A DNA stretch of 24,961 nt from Bacteroidota bacterium (GCA_030706665.1 JAUZOB010000007.1:1-24961), one strand, 5' to 3'. Counted from the stretch's first letter, positions 9,501-17,520 are shown. The notes: a model not told the origin generated them from the sequence alone. A program made the numbers and translations.

Positions 9501-9601
9501 ATTTTGATAATGCAACTGACAGAAATATGAGTGTAAATGTCAACTTCCTTAATCCTCCTCAGGAAAGGACCTATTCATTAAGTTTAAACTTAACGTTTTA
9601 A
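6524..9601 (+). CDS. susC: SusC-like TonB-dependent outer-membrane oligosaccharide transporter
   Basis: A 1025-residue SusC/RagA-family TonB-dependent receptor that imports maltooligosaccharides through the outer membrane together with SusD. A signal peptide (MKLNFRKLTVMLSALFLFVQ, starting at codon 18) ends at about GFAQ. A carboxypeptidase-regulatory-like domain follows (ISGKVTDKATGESLPGVSIL). The TonB-box/SusC signature VMVVGYGIQKKREITGSI is near residue 125, followed by a plug with DPLYVVDGIPI and IESIEVLKDASAAGIYGSRG. The rest is the 22-strand barrel, ending in the aromatic-terminal strand TYSLSLNLTF. The ATG at 6575 (codon 18) gives a canonical signal peptide directly and is a credible alternative start. 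It is first in the plus-strand starch operon, 24 nt before susD. Substrate is inferred from the neighbouring amylases. Confidence 0.96.
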   Translation: MIKISKNQINDIFKSVSMKLNFRKLTVMLSALFLFVQIGFAQELTISGKVTDKATGESLPGVSILLKGTTRGTVTDLDGKYTIKGQKGQTLTFSFMGYLSQPVTIGSQTVIDIKLVSETKKIEEVMVVGYGIQKKREITGSIAKVESNQIANKITPSFESALAGQAAGVNVTTGSGMAGSGSVIRIRGISSISSGGDPLYVVDGIPITNDIFGLGGRTGGMNVNPLASINANDIESIEVLKDASAAGIYGSRGANGVVIVTTKHGKSKQLTVDFSTRQSISNPDKKVNMCNAQEWLQLYQEAWENDGNTGIPTGLPGGLTWAQAQKNNTDWWNEITRTGYKQDYNLSANYAGKKFKVYAGATYDNDQSYMIGNVMKRMSGKLNLDYAFSPNYTLQLSTTLTGTKTDLPGNPWDGGLGAAMGYALPIYPIYNADGTFFKGGGNAGNPIMMNKLQTQNNKDTRTINSLAFMAKPIKNLTLTLNSAVDYYDFSNNGNQNGYTRTGLWYQWNNYKYVLNYNYFALASYDFTLQNGHSLTAMIGHEYQRSKTTGTSYTLEQAVKAGDPSTATTSIVAAERWAFISFFTRINYKYKDRYIVQGSLRADGSSRFGKNKKYGYFPTIALGWIVSEESFLKGNNILSFLKLKTSYGITGNSNIPNYEAIGTYTIPTASSYYNGLPIRYQTKYSNPELQWEPTQSFDAGFEAGFFDGRINTEAAFFYKYTTKVFINQAVSATTGFGNQWQNLATIRNRGVEFNINTRNFVGDFTWNTNFNIASLQNKVLSVGGLTGEVGGGTNDTRILVGYPVGTNMLVRVSRIDPADGRPIYLDKNGNETKVYKFEGDDGYKVPIGKVIPDFTGGCTNTFAYKGFELSALLTFSYGSKIYDSSAKRQMGLATDWNFRTDRFDRWRKPGDIAKYPRMSLNGSSLGKDGEVWFNSDMWLYNGSYVRMKNLTFSYNIPTNILKPAHIKAAKVSLSGTNLFTFTKYPGADPEVARDFDNATDRNMSVNVNFLNPPQERTYSLSLNLTF

Positions 9602-9625
9602 TTATAAACTCTGAAACGTTTCAAA

Positions 9626-11077
9626 ATGAAAAAAATTAATCATATCGTTATAGTATCCCTGTTTATTGCCGCACTTTTTTCTTCCTGCAATAACATGTTG
9701 GATATAAAACCATCAGATCCTTCCACAATTCTTGAAGAGAAAGCACTAAAAACAGGAAGTGACTTACAGGGATTATTGAATGCTTCCTATCAATCCTTAC
9801 AAGATGTATATGGAGGAGCTTTTCAACGTTACTCCGATCTGATGGCTGATGAAACCTATCCGTTGCAACCTACCAGTGATAAACGTCTCAATATTTACAA
9901 GCGTTATACTACAGGGTATTTCACAGCAAATGAACCTTATAGCAATGCTTATGTTTCTATATTAAGAGCAAACCTGGTCATTGAAAATGTAGATAAGGTA
10001 TCCGGATTGACCGACGCACAAAAGAAACAAATGGTAGGTGAAGCTAAATTTATCCGCGCGCTTTGTCATTACGCTGTAGTCAGAATGTTTGCTCAGCCTT
10101 ACGGATATACAGCTAACAATACCCATCTGGGCATCGGGTTAAAAACAACTTCAAAACCCAGTATTATTCCAAGATCTACGGTTGCCGACGTCTATAAACA
10201 AATACTTGCTGATCTTAACGATGCCGAAGGTGTACTTCCTACAACCAATTCAAATGGTGCTTATGCTACCAAGTGGGCTGCAAAAGGTTTGCTGGCTGAT
10301 GTCTACTTCCAGATGCACGACTATGAAAATGCATATACAAAAGCGAATGATGTGATCACAAACGGAGGCTTTCAATTCGATGCAAATGTTGAATCTCGTT
10401 TCATCATGAAACAAACCACATTTACTTACGGATCTGTTAGCCTGACTGTTGATCCCTCAAAAGAAACAATTTTCCAATTAGTTTCAACAAATACAACGTC
10501 TCAGAATACAAATGCAGGATCAAATTTTGGTGATTATCGTTGTGATGGAACCAATATTCCTCAAATCAGAATTGATAAGAATTTTTACACTCAAAATGCA
10601 GCAGCTATCGCTGTTGATAAAAGAGCCAGAGCATGGTATCAAACTTTCAATTCGGGATTGACAAATGAATACATTGGATTGGCTAAGTTCAACTTTAATA
10701 ACATGAATGTTCCTCTGATTCATTTGACAGAGTTGAAGCTCATCCGTGCAGAGGCTGCAGCTTTAAAGGCTACTAAGGATTTAGCTACTGCAATTGCTGA
10801 TATTAACGATATCAGAATGCGGGCTTATTCCAACGATGAAATTTATAAAATTCCTGCTAATGCTACTGCTGAAGACATTTTAACCGTAGTAAGAGCTGAA
10901 AAGCGTTTGGAACTGGTTGGCGAAGGCTATCGTGTTTATGATTTGAAAAGAAGAGGATCCGGAGGTGAAAGCGAATTGATGATCAGAGGTGTGAAATGGA
11001 ATTATCCGGGACTAGCCCTTCAATTTCCTATCAATGAAATAAATGAAGTATTCCTTCCGAATGAAGAACCATTTTAA
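9626..11077 (+). CDS. susD: SusD-like starch-binding outer-membrane lipoprotein
   Basis: A 483-residue SusD/RagB-family lipoprotein that forms the lid on the SusC transporter and helps capture oligosaccharide. The signal peptide ends in the lipobox FSSC with acylated Cys21. Next is the usual SusD start (NNMLDIKPSDPSTI), then helical TPR-like segments (MVGEAKFIRALCHYAVVRMF, WAAKGLLADVYFQMHDYENA). The C-terminal SusD blocks are HLTELKLIRAEAAAL, DINDIRMRAY and VRAEKRLELVGEGYRVYDLKR, ending in FPINEINEVFLPNEEPF. Length and order of blocks match the family. It lies 24 nt downstream of susC and 10 nt upstream of the next lipoprotein gene. A 12-bp palindrome TGAAACGTTTCA covers the space just before its ATG. 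Confidence 0.96.
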   Translation: MKKINHIVIVSLFIAALFSSCNNMLDIKPSDPSTILEEKALKTGSDLQGLLNASYQSLQDVYGGAFQRYSDLMADETYPLQPTSDKRLNIYKRYTTGYFTANEPYSNAYVSILRANLVIENVDKVSGLTDAQKKQMVGEAKFIRALCHYAVVRMFAQPYGYTANNTHLGIGLKTTSKPSIIPRSTVADVYKQILADLNDAEGVLPTTNSNGAYATKWAAKGLLADVYFQMHDYENAYTKANDVITNGGFQFDANVESRFIMKQTTFTYGSVSLTVDPSKETIFQLVSTNTTSQNTNAGSNFGDYRCDGTNIPQIRIDKNFYTQNAAAIAVDKRARAWYQTFNSGLTNEYIGLAKFNFNNMNVPLIHLTELKLIRAEAAALKATKDLATAIADINDIRMRAYSNDEIYKIPANATAEDILTVVRAEKRLELVGEGYRVYDLKRRGSGGESELMIRGVKWNYPGLALQFPINEINEVFLPNEEPF

Positions 11078-11087
11078 TTTGAACGAC

Positions 11088-11582
11088 ATGAAAAGACTAT
11101 TTTTTATAATAAGTGCATTAATATTATTCTATTCCTGCACACCAGACGAAATTCCACCGATTGGAAAGCCTTTCGATCGTAAAGCTCAACTGGTTGGAAC
11201 CTGGAATTTAACCAAGTTTATCCAAACGGATGAAAATGCAAAATCAAAGGATTATCCTTCATTTGCAGTCTCAAAAGATCTGACAACAGTCTTTCCGAAT
11301 CATCCATATACTGACTTCTCACTTACTTTAAAAAGTGACGGAACATTTACAACCTCTGTAGGAAAGTCATACGTGGATATGTTACCGAGTGGAACCTGGG
11401 CTCTTGATGATCCGAAATATCCGGCAGCTATCGTCCTTACAAGCGGTACCACAACACAAAATGTTACGCTTGGAAGCCTTGCAAATCTGACTTCCGGTAA
11501 AGTTAGCCTTAAAATTCTTAGAAAAACAGTTGTTAAGCCAACGGTGAAAGTTTCTTATGAATTTCAAATGGTTAAAAAATAG
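11088..11582 (+). CDS. Small lipocalin-like lipoprotein of the sus locus (DUF5004-like)
   Basis: A 164-residue predicted outer-membrane lipoprotein. The start ATG at 11088 gives MKRLFFIISALILFYSC, a lipoprotein signal peptide with Cys17. The residues TPDEI right after the cysteine are acidic, similar to the Bacteroidota export signal for surface lipoproteins. An upstream in-frame ATG at 11043 lies inside susD and would bury the signal peptide, so it was not used. After AQLVGTWNLTKFIQTDENAK the protein looks like a lipocalin-type beta barrel (LVGTWNL, LTLKSDGTFTTSVGKSY, SGTWALDDPKYPAAIVLTSG). I recall DUF5004-type proteins with this pattern in SusCD loci, but that is from memory. The role is unknown; glycan binding or support of the SusCD complex is only an inference from position. 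Confidence 0.8.
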   Translation: MKRLFFIISALILFYSCTPDEIPPIGKPFDRKAQLVGTWNLTKFIQTDENAKSKDYPSFAVSKDLTTVFPNHPYTDFSLTLKSDGTFTTSVGKSYVDMLPSGTWALDDPKYPAAIVLTSGTTTQNVTLGSLANLTSGKVSLKILRKTVVKPTVKVSYEFQMVKK

Positions 11583-11615
11583 AAGCACTGTTTAATAAAC
11601 TTTAATCAGAATCAA

Positions 11616-12494
11616 ATGAAAAGGATAATCATACTAATCATGATGCTCACAGGAGGTATTCTAAGTAGCTTTGGACAAAGCGATTTGCCTAAATTTACCG
11701 TTGACCCTGCTGATATTGACGCATTAACAGAAAATGTTACAATCACATTCGATGTAACCGGAACGGCAGTCGCTGGCTTAACCGATGTATATCTTTGGGC
11801 CTGGAGTAGTGAACTCGGTTCTCCATCAGAAGCTTTAATCGATTATGAAGGAGGATCTTCATCATGGGGAAATATTTCTCCGAATGCAAAACTGACTCCT
11901 GTTGAAGGAACTACCAATAAGTTTCAACTTAAATTTCCAATCACAGTTACCAGAAACGGGGCTACAGTTACTTTTAATAATATGGCAGACCTGTTTGGAG
12001 TTTCAGCTACTCCCGGTAAACTGAAAGAGGTTGGATTTCTATTGCGTGATGTTACAGGTAATAAACAAACTCCAGGAGATAAGAAGACTTCTATCAAATT
12101 AAAAGCCCTGGCTTTTGAAGAAAGCCTTTTCCGTACCTTCCCTTCAGGAGTCTCTAATAAAGACATTGTAACCGTATACTACAATCAAAATCTTGCAACT
12201 AATCCAAAAGAGCAGGTAATGTCGAATATCATGGTATCTGTAACATTAGTTGATGCTGATGGAAATACTGTTGTAGCGATGAGTGAACCTGTTGCCACTA
12301 CTCCTGACAGAGATGGAGAATTTGCTTTTACATACCTTCCTTCAAAGTTGGTGGATCCATTCCCTGAAGGCAAATCAGTCAGCGACATTAAAACAATGAA
12401 GGTGGTTTTCTCCGGAACTCTGAACAAACCAGATGGTACTACTGAAACAGTTACTACTTCTACTTTCGAGCAGAATTTCTCTGATTATCAGTAA
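11616..12494 (+). CDS. Secreted beta-rich protein of the starch operon, function unknown
   Basis: A 292-residue protein with a standard signal peptide (MKRIIILIMMLTGGILSSFG, cleavage near the following Gln) and no lipobox. Residues about 25-165 (VTITFDVTGTAVAGL, DVYLWAWSSEL, NAKLTPVEGTTNKFQL, DLFGVSATPGKLKEVGFLLR) align by eye with the N-terminal module of the exported GH13 amylase at 14667. That module has VTITFDATQGSAGL, GDVYAHTGV, DTKLTRIATNIYQLTI, TYYGVPTTEKILKMAFVFR. The second half (about 195-292) is another beta-rich domain. It has no catalytic motif and no C-terminal T9SS domain. It lies 33 nt after the small lipoprotein gene and 26 nt before the SusE-like gene, so it is in the sus transcript. 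A carbohydrate-binding or accessory role is likely but unproven. Confidence 0.8.
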   Translation: MKRIIILIMMLTGGILSSFGQSDLPKFTVDPADIDALTENVTITFDVTGTAVAGLTDVYLWAWSSELGSPSEALIDYEGGSSSWGNISPNAKLTPVEGTTNKFQLKFPITVTRNGATVTFNNMADLFGVSATPGKLKEVGFLLRDVTGNKQTPGDKKTSIKLKALAFEESLFRTFPSGVSNKDIVTVYYNQNLATNPKEQVMSNIMVSVTLVDADGNTVVAMSEPVATTPDRDGEFAFTYLPSKLVDPFPEGKSVSDIKTMKVVFSGTLNKPDGTTETVTTSTFEQNFSDYQ

Positions 12495-12520
12495 ACTTTA
12501 ATGTACTAAAAACTAGAACA

Positions 12521-14572
12521 ATGAAAAAATTAGCGATATTATTCTGGTGTGTTCTATGCATCCTTTTTACAAATTCTTGTACTCAGGAGATAGGCGACCA
12601 TACGGTGCATGGGGAACAAATTTCTAAATTTTCTTTGCTATCCCCAGATGCTACAACAACTGTAAATATTAACCTTGGAATTCCAACCAAAACGTTCCCG
12701 TTCAAATGGGATGCAGCTTCGTCAGGTTTGGGTAGTGCAATTACTTATACGATTGTATTTGATAAAGTCGGAGGTGATTTTACAAACCCTATCTTTACAA
12801 AACAAGCTGATAATAAAGGTGCTGCAAATGCTGCAACATTGACTTATAATGAGTTGGCAACTATTGTCACCCGCATCAAGCAAGCTAATGATAAACAAGT
12901 TCAGGTTGCATGGACTGTAAAAGCTGATAACGGAAGTAAAAATATTACTTACGCTCAGCCTTCATCTACCTTAACATTGACAGTACCTGATGAAGGAATC
13001 AATGATTTTAAATTGATTACTCCTGCACAATCAGGGTCAATATTAGTTGATGCAATTGTGAGTCCTACTGCAAGTCAAACCTTTAAATGGAACAAAACTG
13101 CTTCTACAAAAGCCGGTAGTATCATTAAATATCAGTTTATCCTTGATAAGATAAATGGTGATTTTTCCCAGCCATTACTTACAATGGATTCTAATAATTC
13201 CGGTGCAGATACAATATTTTCCATGACCAATAAAGATTTGAAAGATCTGTTAAAATCAAAAAACATTGTTGCAGGTGCTTATCAATGGTCTGTTAAAGCA
13301 TATACCGACAAGTATTCTTATATCCCTATGCCAAATAAAATCTTTATTGACATCTTTAGTGTCGATGTTCTTTATCTTGTCGGAGATGCAACCGATGCAG
13401 GTTGGGATCCTTCTAAGGGCGTAATAATGACTAAAGTCGGTGACGGTAAATTTACCGGAGTCGCCACCCTGAAATCTGTTGCCGACGGTGGAACTTATGG
13501 ATGGAAAGTTATTGCCGGAACTACATGGAGCGCACCTAATTGGGGTACTAAATCAGGACAGGAAGGTACACTTTACAATGGAGATGGTGGAATTAATATT
13601 CCTTCGCCTGCCGAAACAGGAATTTATAAGATCGATGTTGATTTTACTACCATGACTTATACTGTAACCAAAGATCTTCCACAACTATATCTTGTAGGTG
13701 GTGCAACCGGTGCAGGTTGGGATACCAGCAAAGCTCTTAAAATGAGTAAAGTGAGCGTAGGTAAATTTGCTATCATTACAGATCTTGATCCTGCCGGTGG
13801 TGCTTATAAGTTCTTGTTGAACAATGGCAATAACACATGGCAGCCTCAATGGGGTGGTAATGATGTCTTAGGAGGTGATCTTTTAAGCGCTACTTCAGCA
13901 GGCGATCCTCCTGCAATTCCTGCTCCTGCATTGAAAGGAACCTATCGCATCGAAGTTGATTTCGCTACGATGAAATATACAGTAACTCCATGGAGTTTAG
14001 ATAATCTGTATATGGTAGGTGGTTCTTGTTCTGCCGGATGGACTCCTGCTAATGGTTTAAAATTCAATAATCTGGGTAACGGACTATTTGAAATCTATGA
14101 ATATCTGACCACTGCCGGTTATGGGATTAAGTTCTTACCATCACAAGCCGGATGGGATGGCGGATTTGGAATGAAAGATGGTTCACCGGGAACTCTTATC
14201 AGTGGAGGAGAACAAAACGTACCGGTTCCTACCGATGGTTTCTATCGTATCCGTGTTGATATGGCTGCAATGACTTATGAAGTTCTTCCAACCACTTGGG
14301 CTATCATAGGTTCTGCAACACCCGGTGGGTGGTCTACAGAAACTCCTATGACCTTTACCGGTGGACTTGGAAGCCATGAATGGAATATAACATTCACAGC
14401 TACTGACGGAGAACTTAAATTCAGAGCCAATAACGGTTGGGATATTAACTTTGGTAGTGATAATACTGATGGGACTTTACAGCCCGGAGGTAAAAACATT
14501 CCGATTACTGCAGGATCTCATACAATAACGCTGCACCTCGGCCCTAATGGTTATACTTATACAATTCTATAA
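12521..14572 (+). CDS. SusE/SusF-like surface starch-binding lipoprotein with four tandem binding modules
   Basis: A 683-residue lipoprotein. The signal peptide ends at TNSC (Cys20). Two SusE-type Ig-like domains follow, starting near residue 35 (KFSLLSPDATTTVNI, YTIVFDKVGGDFTNP) and residue 160 (DFKLITPAQSGSILV, YQFILDKINGDFSQP). Then come four starch-binding-type repeats near residues 283 (LYLVGDATDAGWDPSKG), 389 (LYLVGGATGAGWDTSKA), 496 (LYMVGGSCSAGWTPANG) and 592 (WAIIGSATPGGWSTETP). The first three end in a similar strand (YKIDVDFTTMTYTVT, YRIEVDFATMKYTVT, YRIRVDMAAMTYEVL). The classic SusE has two such modules and SusF three, so this is a longer version. It would hold starch at the cell surface for the amylase and SusCD. 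It is the last gene before the terminator at 14585. Confidence 0.92.
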   Translation: MKKLAILFWCVLCILFTNSCTQEIGDHTVHGEQISKFSLLSPDATTTVNINLGIPTKTFPFKWDAASSGLGSAITYTIVFDKVGGDFTNPIFTKQADNKGAANAATLTYNELATIVTRIKQANDKQVQVAWTVKADNGSKNITYAQPSSTLTLTVPDEGINDFKLITPAQSGSILVDAIVSPTASQTFKWNKTASTKAGSIIKYQFILDKINGDFSQPLLTMDSNNSGADTIFSMTNKDLKDLLKSKNIVAGAYQWSVKAYTDKYSYIPMPNKIFIDIFSVDVLYLVGDATDAGWDPSKGVIMTKVGDGKFTGVATLKSVADGGTYGWKVIAGTTWSAPNWGTKSGQEGTLYNGDGGINIPSPAETGIYKIDVDFTTMTYTVTKDLPQLYLVGGATGAGWDTSKALKMSKVSVGKFAIITDLDPAGGAYKFLLNNGNNTWQPQWGGNDVLGGDLLSATSAGDPPAIPAPALKGTYRIEVDFATMKYTVTPWSLDNLYMVGGSCSAGWTPANGLKFNNLGNGLFEIYEYLTTAGYGIKFLPSQAGWDGGFGMKDGSPGTLISGGEQNVPVPTDGFYRIRVDMAAMTYEVLPTTWAIIGSATPGGWSTETPMTFTGGLGSHEWNITFTATDGELKFRANNGWDINFGSDNTDGTLQPGGKNIPITAGSHTITLHLGPNGYTYTIL

Positions 14573-14584
14573 CTTATTAAAGTT

Positions 14585-14615
14585 AAAGGCCGTCACTAAA
14601 GTGACGGCCTTTTCG
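14585..14615 (+). terminator. Rho-independent terminator of the susCDE operon
   Basis: A perfect 12-bp stem, AAAGGCCGTCAC (14585-14596) pairing with GTGACGGCCTTT (14601-14612), encloses a TAAA loop and runs into a short T tract. It begins 12 nt after the SusE-like stop codon. It separates the sus operon from the amylase gene, which therefore likely has its own promoter or depends on partial read-through. Confidence 0.9.
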
Positions 14616-14634
14616 AATTTTATATGTATTAAAA

Positions 14635-14660
14635 AAATTCTTATCTTACTTTAAGAATTT
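14635..14660 (+). repeat. Inverted repeat just before the amylase start codon
   Basis: AAATTCTTA (14635-14643) and TAAGAATTT (14652-14660) form a perfect 9-bp stem with an 8-nt loop, ending 6 nt before the ATG at 14667. It is AT-only apart from one pair, so a weak hairpin in RNA. It could be an operator or a leader structure influencing initiation; no function is shown. Confidence 0.45.
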
Positions 14661-14666
14661 AAGTCT

Positions 14667-17423
14667 ATGAAAAAATTATACTTAACTCTCTTTTGGCTTT
14701 GCATTTACGTTATCTCTTCTGCTCAGATAACTACCAGCCCGGCTTTACCAACTGTTTCTAATCCCGTAACAATCACATTTGATGCTACACAGGGTTCTGC
14801 CGGATTAAAAGGTTATACCGGCGATGTTTATGCCCATACAGGGGTTATTACCGATAAAAGTACCAGTTCTACAGATTGGAAATATGTTAAAACTAATTGG
14901 GGTACAAATACTCCAGATACAAAATTAACACGTATCGCAACCAATATTTATCAGCTTACCATTCAACCTGATATCAGAACATACTATGGTGTTCCTACTA
15001 CTGAGAAAATATTAAAAATGGCTTTTGTCTTTCGAAGCTCAGATGCTTCCTTGACAGGTAAAGCAACGGGAGATGCTGATATTTTCGTAGATTTATATAG
15101 CGAAGGATTTAATATGGCTTTCAAAAGTCCTTCAAAAGTCACAATAGCTTCCATAAATCAAAATGTTCCTGTTGAAGTCGCAACTTCTCAAACGAGCGAT
15201 ATCCGACTTTTCTTAAATAACCAATCTTTATCGCAAATAAATGGTACTTCACTTACTTATTCCCTTCAGATACCTCAAAGCGGAAGTTACTGGCTAAAAG
15301 CTTATGCAACCCTTAATCAACAAATACTTAAAGACTCTGTATTTATTTCCGTACCTGACAATAATCTTTCCGGAACTATTCCTTCCGGAGTAAAAGACGG
15401 AATCAATTATATAGACAACACTACTGCAACTTTAGTACTTTATGCTCCTAATAAAACAAATGCTTTCGTACTTGGAGATTTTAACAACTGGTTACCTACT
15501 TCTGATTTTCAAATGAAAAAAGATGGGAATCGTTTTTGGCTAACCCTTAATAATTTAACATCGGGAAAAGAATACGTTTATCAGTATTTGGTAGATGGAA
15601 CGATTAAAATCGGTGATCCTTATTGCGAAAAAATTGTCGACCCTTTCGATGATCAATCTATTTCATCCACTATTTATCCGAACCCTACTCCTTATCCTAC
15701 CGGAAAAACGACTGACAGGGCTTCTGTTCTGCAAACCAATAAGCCTGCTTATACATGGCAATATACAAACTATACGCTCCCTCTAAAGCAAAATCTTGTC
15801 ATCTATGAGCTTTTAGTCCGTGATTTTACAACAGATAAATCATTTAACGGAGCAATAACCAAACTTGATTATCTCAAAAATCTTGGCATTAATGCAATTG
15901 AGATAATGCCGTTTAACGAATTCGAAGGCAACAGTAGTTGGGGATACAATCCTAATTACTATTTTGCTGTGGATAAAGCATATGGAACTGCTAATAATTT
16001 AAAAGCATTAATTGACGAATGTCATAAAAGAAACATAATCGTTATTCAGGATATTGTATTGAATCATGCTTTCAATTCATGCCCTTTGGTACAGTTGTAT
16101 TGGGATAGCGCAAATAATCGTCCTGCGGCTGATAATCCATGGTTTAATGCAGTTTCTCCCAACCCGGTATATTATTGGGGTTCTGATTTCAATCATCAAA
16201 GTCAGGCTACTAAGGACTTTGTTGACAGAGTAACCAGCTTTTGGATGACTGAATTTAAAATTGACGGATTCAGATTTGACTTTACCAAAGGATTTACCAA
16301 TACTCCCGGTGATGGAAGCGCTTATGATGCTTCAAGAATTGCTATTTTGGAACGAATCTCTAATAAAATATGGGAAGTCAATCCTAACGCATTTGTTATT
16401 CTTGAACATTTTACCGATGTATCCGAAGAACGAGAATTGGTAAATTATAAAAATGGAATGATGGTCTGGGGAAATGCAAATTACAACTTCTGCCAGGCTG
16501 CTATGGGGTATAATATTATCAATAATCAACAAACCTCAAATTTCGAATGGGCATCCTATCAAAAACGTCAATTTGCCCAACCCGGACTTGTTGCTTACAT
16601 GGAAAGTCATGACGAAGAAAGGCAAATGTTCAAATCAATTACCTGGGGAAATTCATCCGGCGATTATAATATCAAAAATATAAGTACTGCAATTGACCGT
16701 AGTGCCCTGTGTACAACATTCTTTATGAATCTGACAGGTCCAAAAATGATCTGGCAATTCGGGGAATTGGGATATGATTATTCTATCGATTATAACAGTA
16801 GAGTTGGAGAGAAACCGGTACAATGGGATTATTTTGATGACCCTGTTCGTAAAAAACTGTTCAACACTTATAAAGCGATGATTAGCCTTAGAAATGACAA
16901 TCCAATCTTTGTTTCAGGTACTGAAAATTTAAATGTTTCGGGTGCAATGAAAAGAATTGGACTTTCTAACTCGGATATGAATACTGTATTGGTAGGTAAT
17001 TTTGATGTAGTGAGTTCTACTATAGATATTTCATTTCAACATACAGGTACCTGGTATGAATTTTTTAGCGGAAAATCTAAAAATGTAACATCAACAAGTG
17101 AGTTGGTAACTTTAGCGCCCGGGGAATATTTACTTTATACAGACAAAAAAACTAAAACTTTTACACAAATAACTCAACCTGATAACAACGATTCTACGTA
17201 TGTTTCGACCGTTATTAGCCCTAATCCTACCAAAGACATACTTTCTATCCATTCTTCAAAAACAATAGAAAAAATAGCCCTATTTGATCAAATGGGAAAA
17301 TTGGTAAAGAATTTTATAAATCGTAAAGTTATAAATATTGCAGATTTAACTGCCGGAATGTATTTTATAAGAATCTCTTTTCAAGATGGAACAATTGAAA
17401 ATGAAAAGATTATGAAAATATAG
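14667..17423 (+). CDS. Type IX-secreted GH13 alpha-amylase, multidomain
   Basis: A 918-residue exported starch-degrading enzyme. The signal peptide is MKKLYLTLFWLCIYVISSAQ. Residues about 21-165 form a beta-rich module related to the protein encoded at 11616. At about 250-345 there is a CBM48/E-set-like domain (TLVLYAPNKTNAFVLGDFNN). The GH13 barrel starts near residue 375 (LVIYELLVRDFT) and keeps all conserved regions: DIVLNHAF (462-469), GFRFDFTKGF with nucleophile Asp538, FVILEHF with general acid Glu580, and MESHDEE with His648-Asp649. From about residue 847 the C-terminus is a T9SS type-A sorting domain (VISPNPTKDILSI, KIALFDQMGKLVKNF, LTAGMYFIRISFQDG, ending KIMKI). Export across the outer membrane by the Por/T9SS machinery is therefore expected. 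It lies alone between two terminators next to the sus operon. Confidence 0.94.
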   Translation: MKKLYLTLFWLCIYVISSAQITTSPALPTVSNPVTITFDATQGSAGLKGYTGDVYAHTGVITDKSTSSTDWKYVKTNWGTNTPDTKLTRIATNIYQLTIQPDIRTYYGVPTTEKILKMAFVFRSSDASLTGKATGDADIFVDLYSEGFNMAFKSPSKVTIASINQNVPVEVATSQTSDIRLFLNNQSLSQINGTSLTYSLQIPQSGSYWLKAYATLNQQILKDSVFISVPDNNLSGTIPSGVKDGINYIDNTTATLVLYAPNKTNAFVLGDFNNWLPTSDFQMKKDGNRFWLTLNNLTSGKEYVYQYLVDGTIKIGDPYCEKIVDPFDDQSISSTIYPNPTPYPTGKTTDRASVLQTNKPAYTWQYTNYTLPLKQNLVIYELLVRDFTTDKSFNGAITKLDYLKNLGINAIEIMPFNEFEGNSSWGYNPNYYFAVDKAYGTANNLKALIDECHKRNIIVIQDIVLNHAFNSCPLVQLYWDSANNRPAADNPWFNAVSPNPVYYWGSDFNHQSQATKDFVDRVTSFWMTEFKIDGFRFDFTKGFTNTPGDGSAYDASRIAILERISNKIWEVNPNAFVILEHFTDVSEERELVNYKNGMMVWGNANYNFCQAAMGYNIINNQQTSNFEWASYQKRQFAQPGLVAYMESHDEERQMFKSITWGNSSGDYNIKNISTAIDRSALCTTFFMNLTGPKMIWQFGELGYDYSIDYNSRVGEKPVQWDYFDDPVRKKLFNTYKAMISLRNDNPIFVSGTENLNVSGAMKRIGLSNSDMNTVLVGNFDVVSSTIDISFQHTGTWYEFFSGKSKNVTSTSELVTLAPGEYLLYTDKKTKTFTQITQPDNNDSTYVSTVISPNPTKDILSIHSSKTIEKIALFDQMGKLVKNFINRKVINIADLTAGMYFIRISFQDGTIENEKIMKI

Positions 17424-17446
17424 TAGAAAAATCAATATCATTCATT

Positions 17447-17478
17447 AAAAATCCGGGACAGTATCCCGGATTTTTTTT
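17447..17478. terminator. Bidirectional terminator between the amylase gene and ruvB
   Basis: ATCCGGGA (17451-17458) pairs with TCCCGGAT (17464-17471) around a CAGTA loop. The stem is extended by A/T pairs: an A run on the left and a run of eight T on the right. Because both sides carry A/T runs it can end transcription of the amylase gene (plus strand) and of ruvB (minus strand, stop at 17521). Confidence 0.88.
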
Positions 17479-17520
17479 CAAATATCTTCAGGTAACATTT
17501 AATATAAGCTTGATGAGAAT

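Noticed and set aside
11043..11087. Upstream ATG giving a longer start for the small lipoprotein
   Set aside because: It lies inside the susD coding end and would bury the lipoprotein signal peptide; the ATG at 11088 gives a canonical one.
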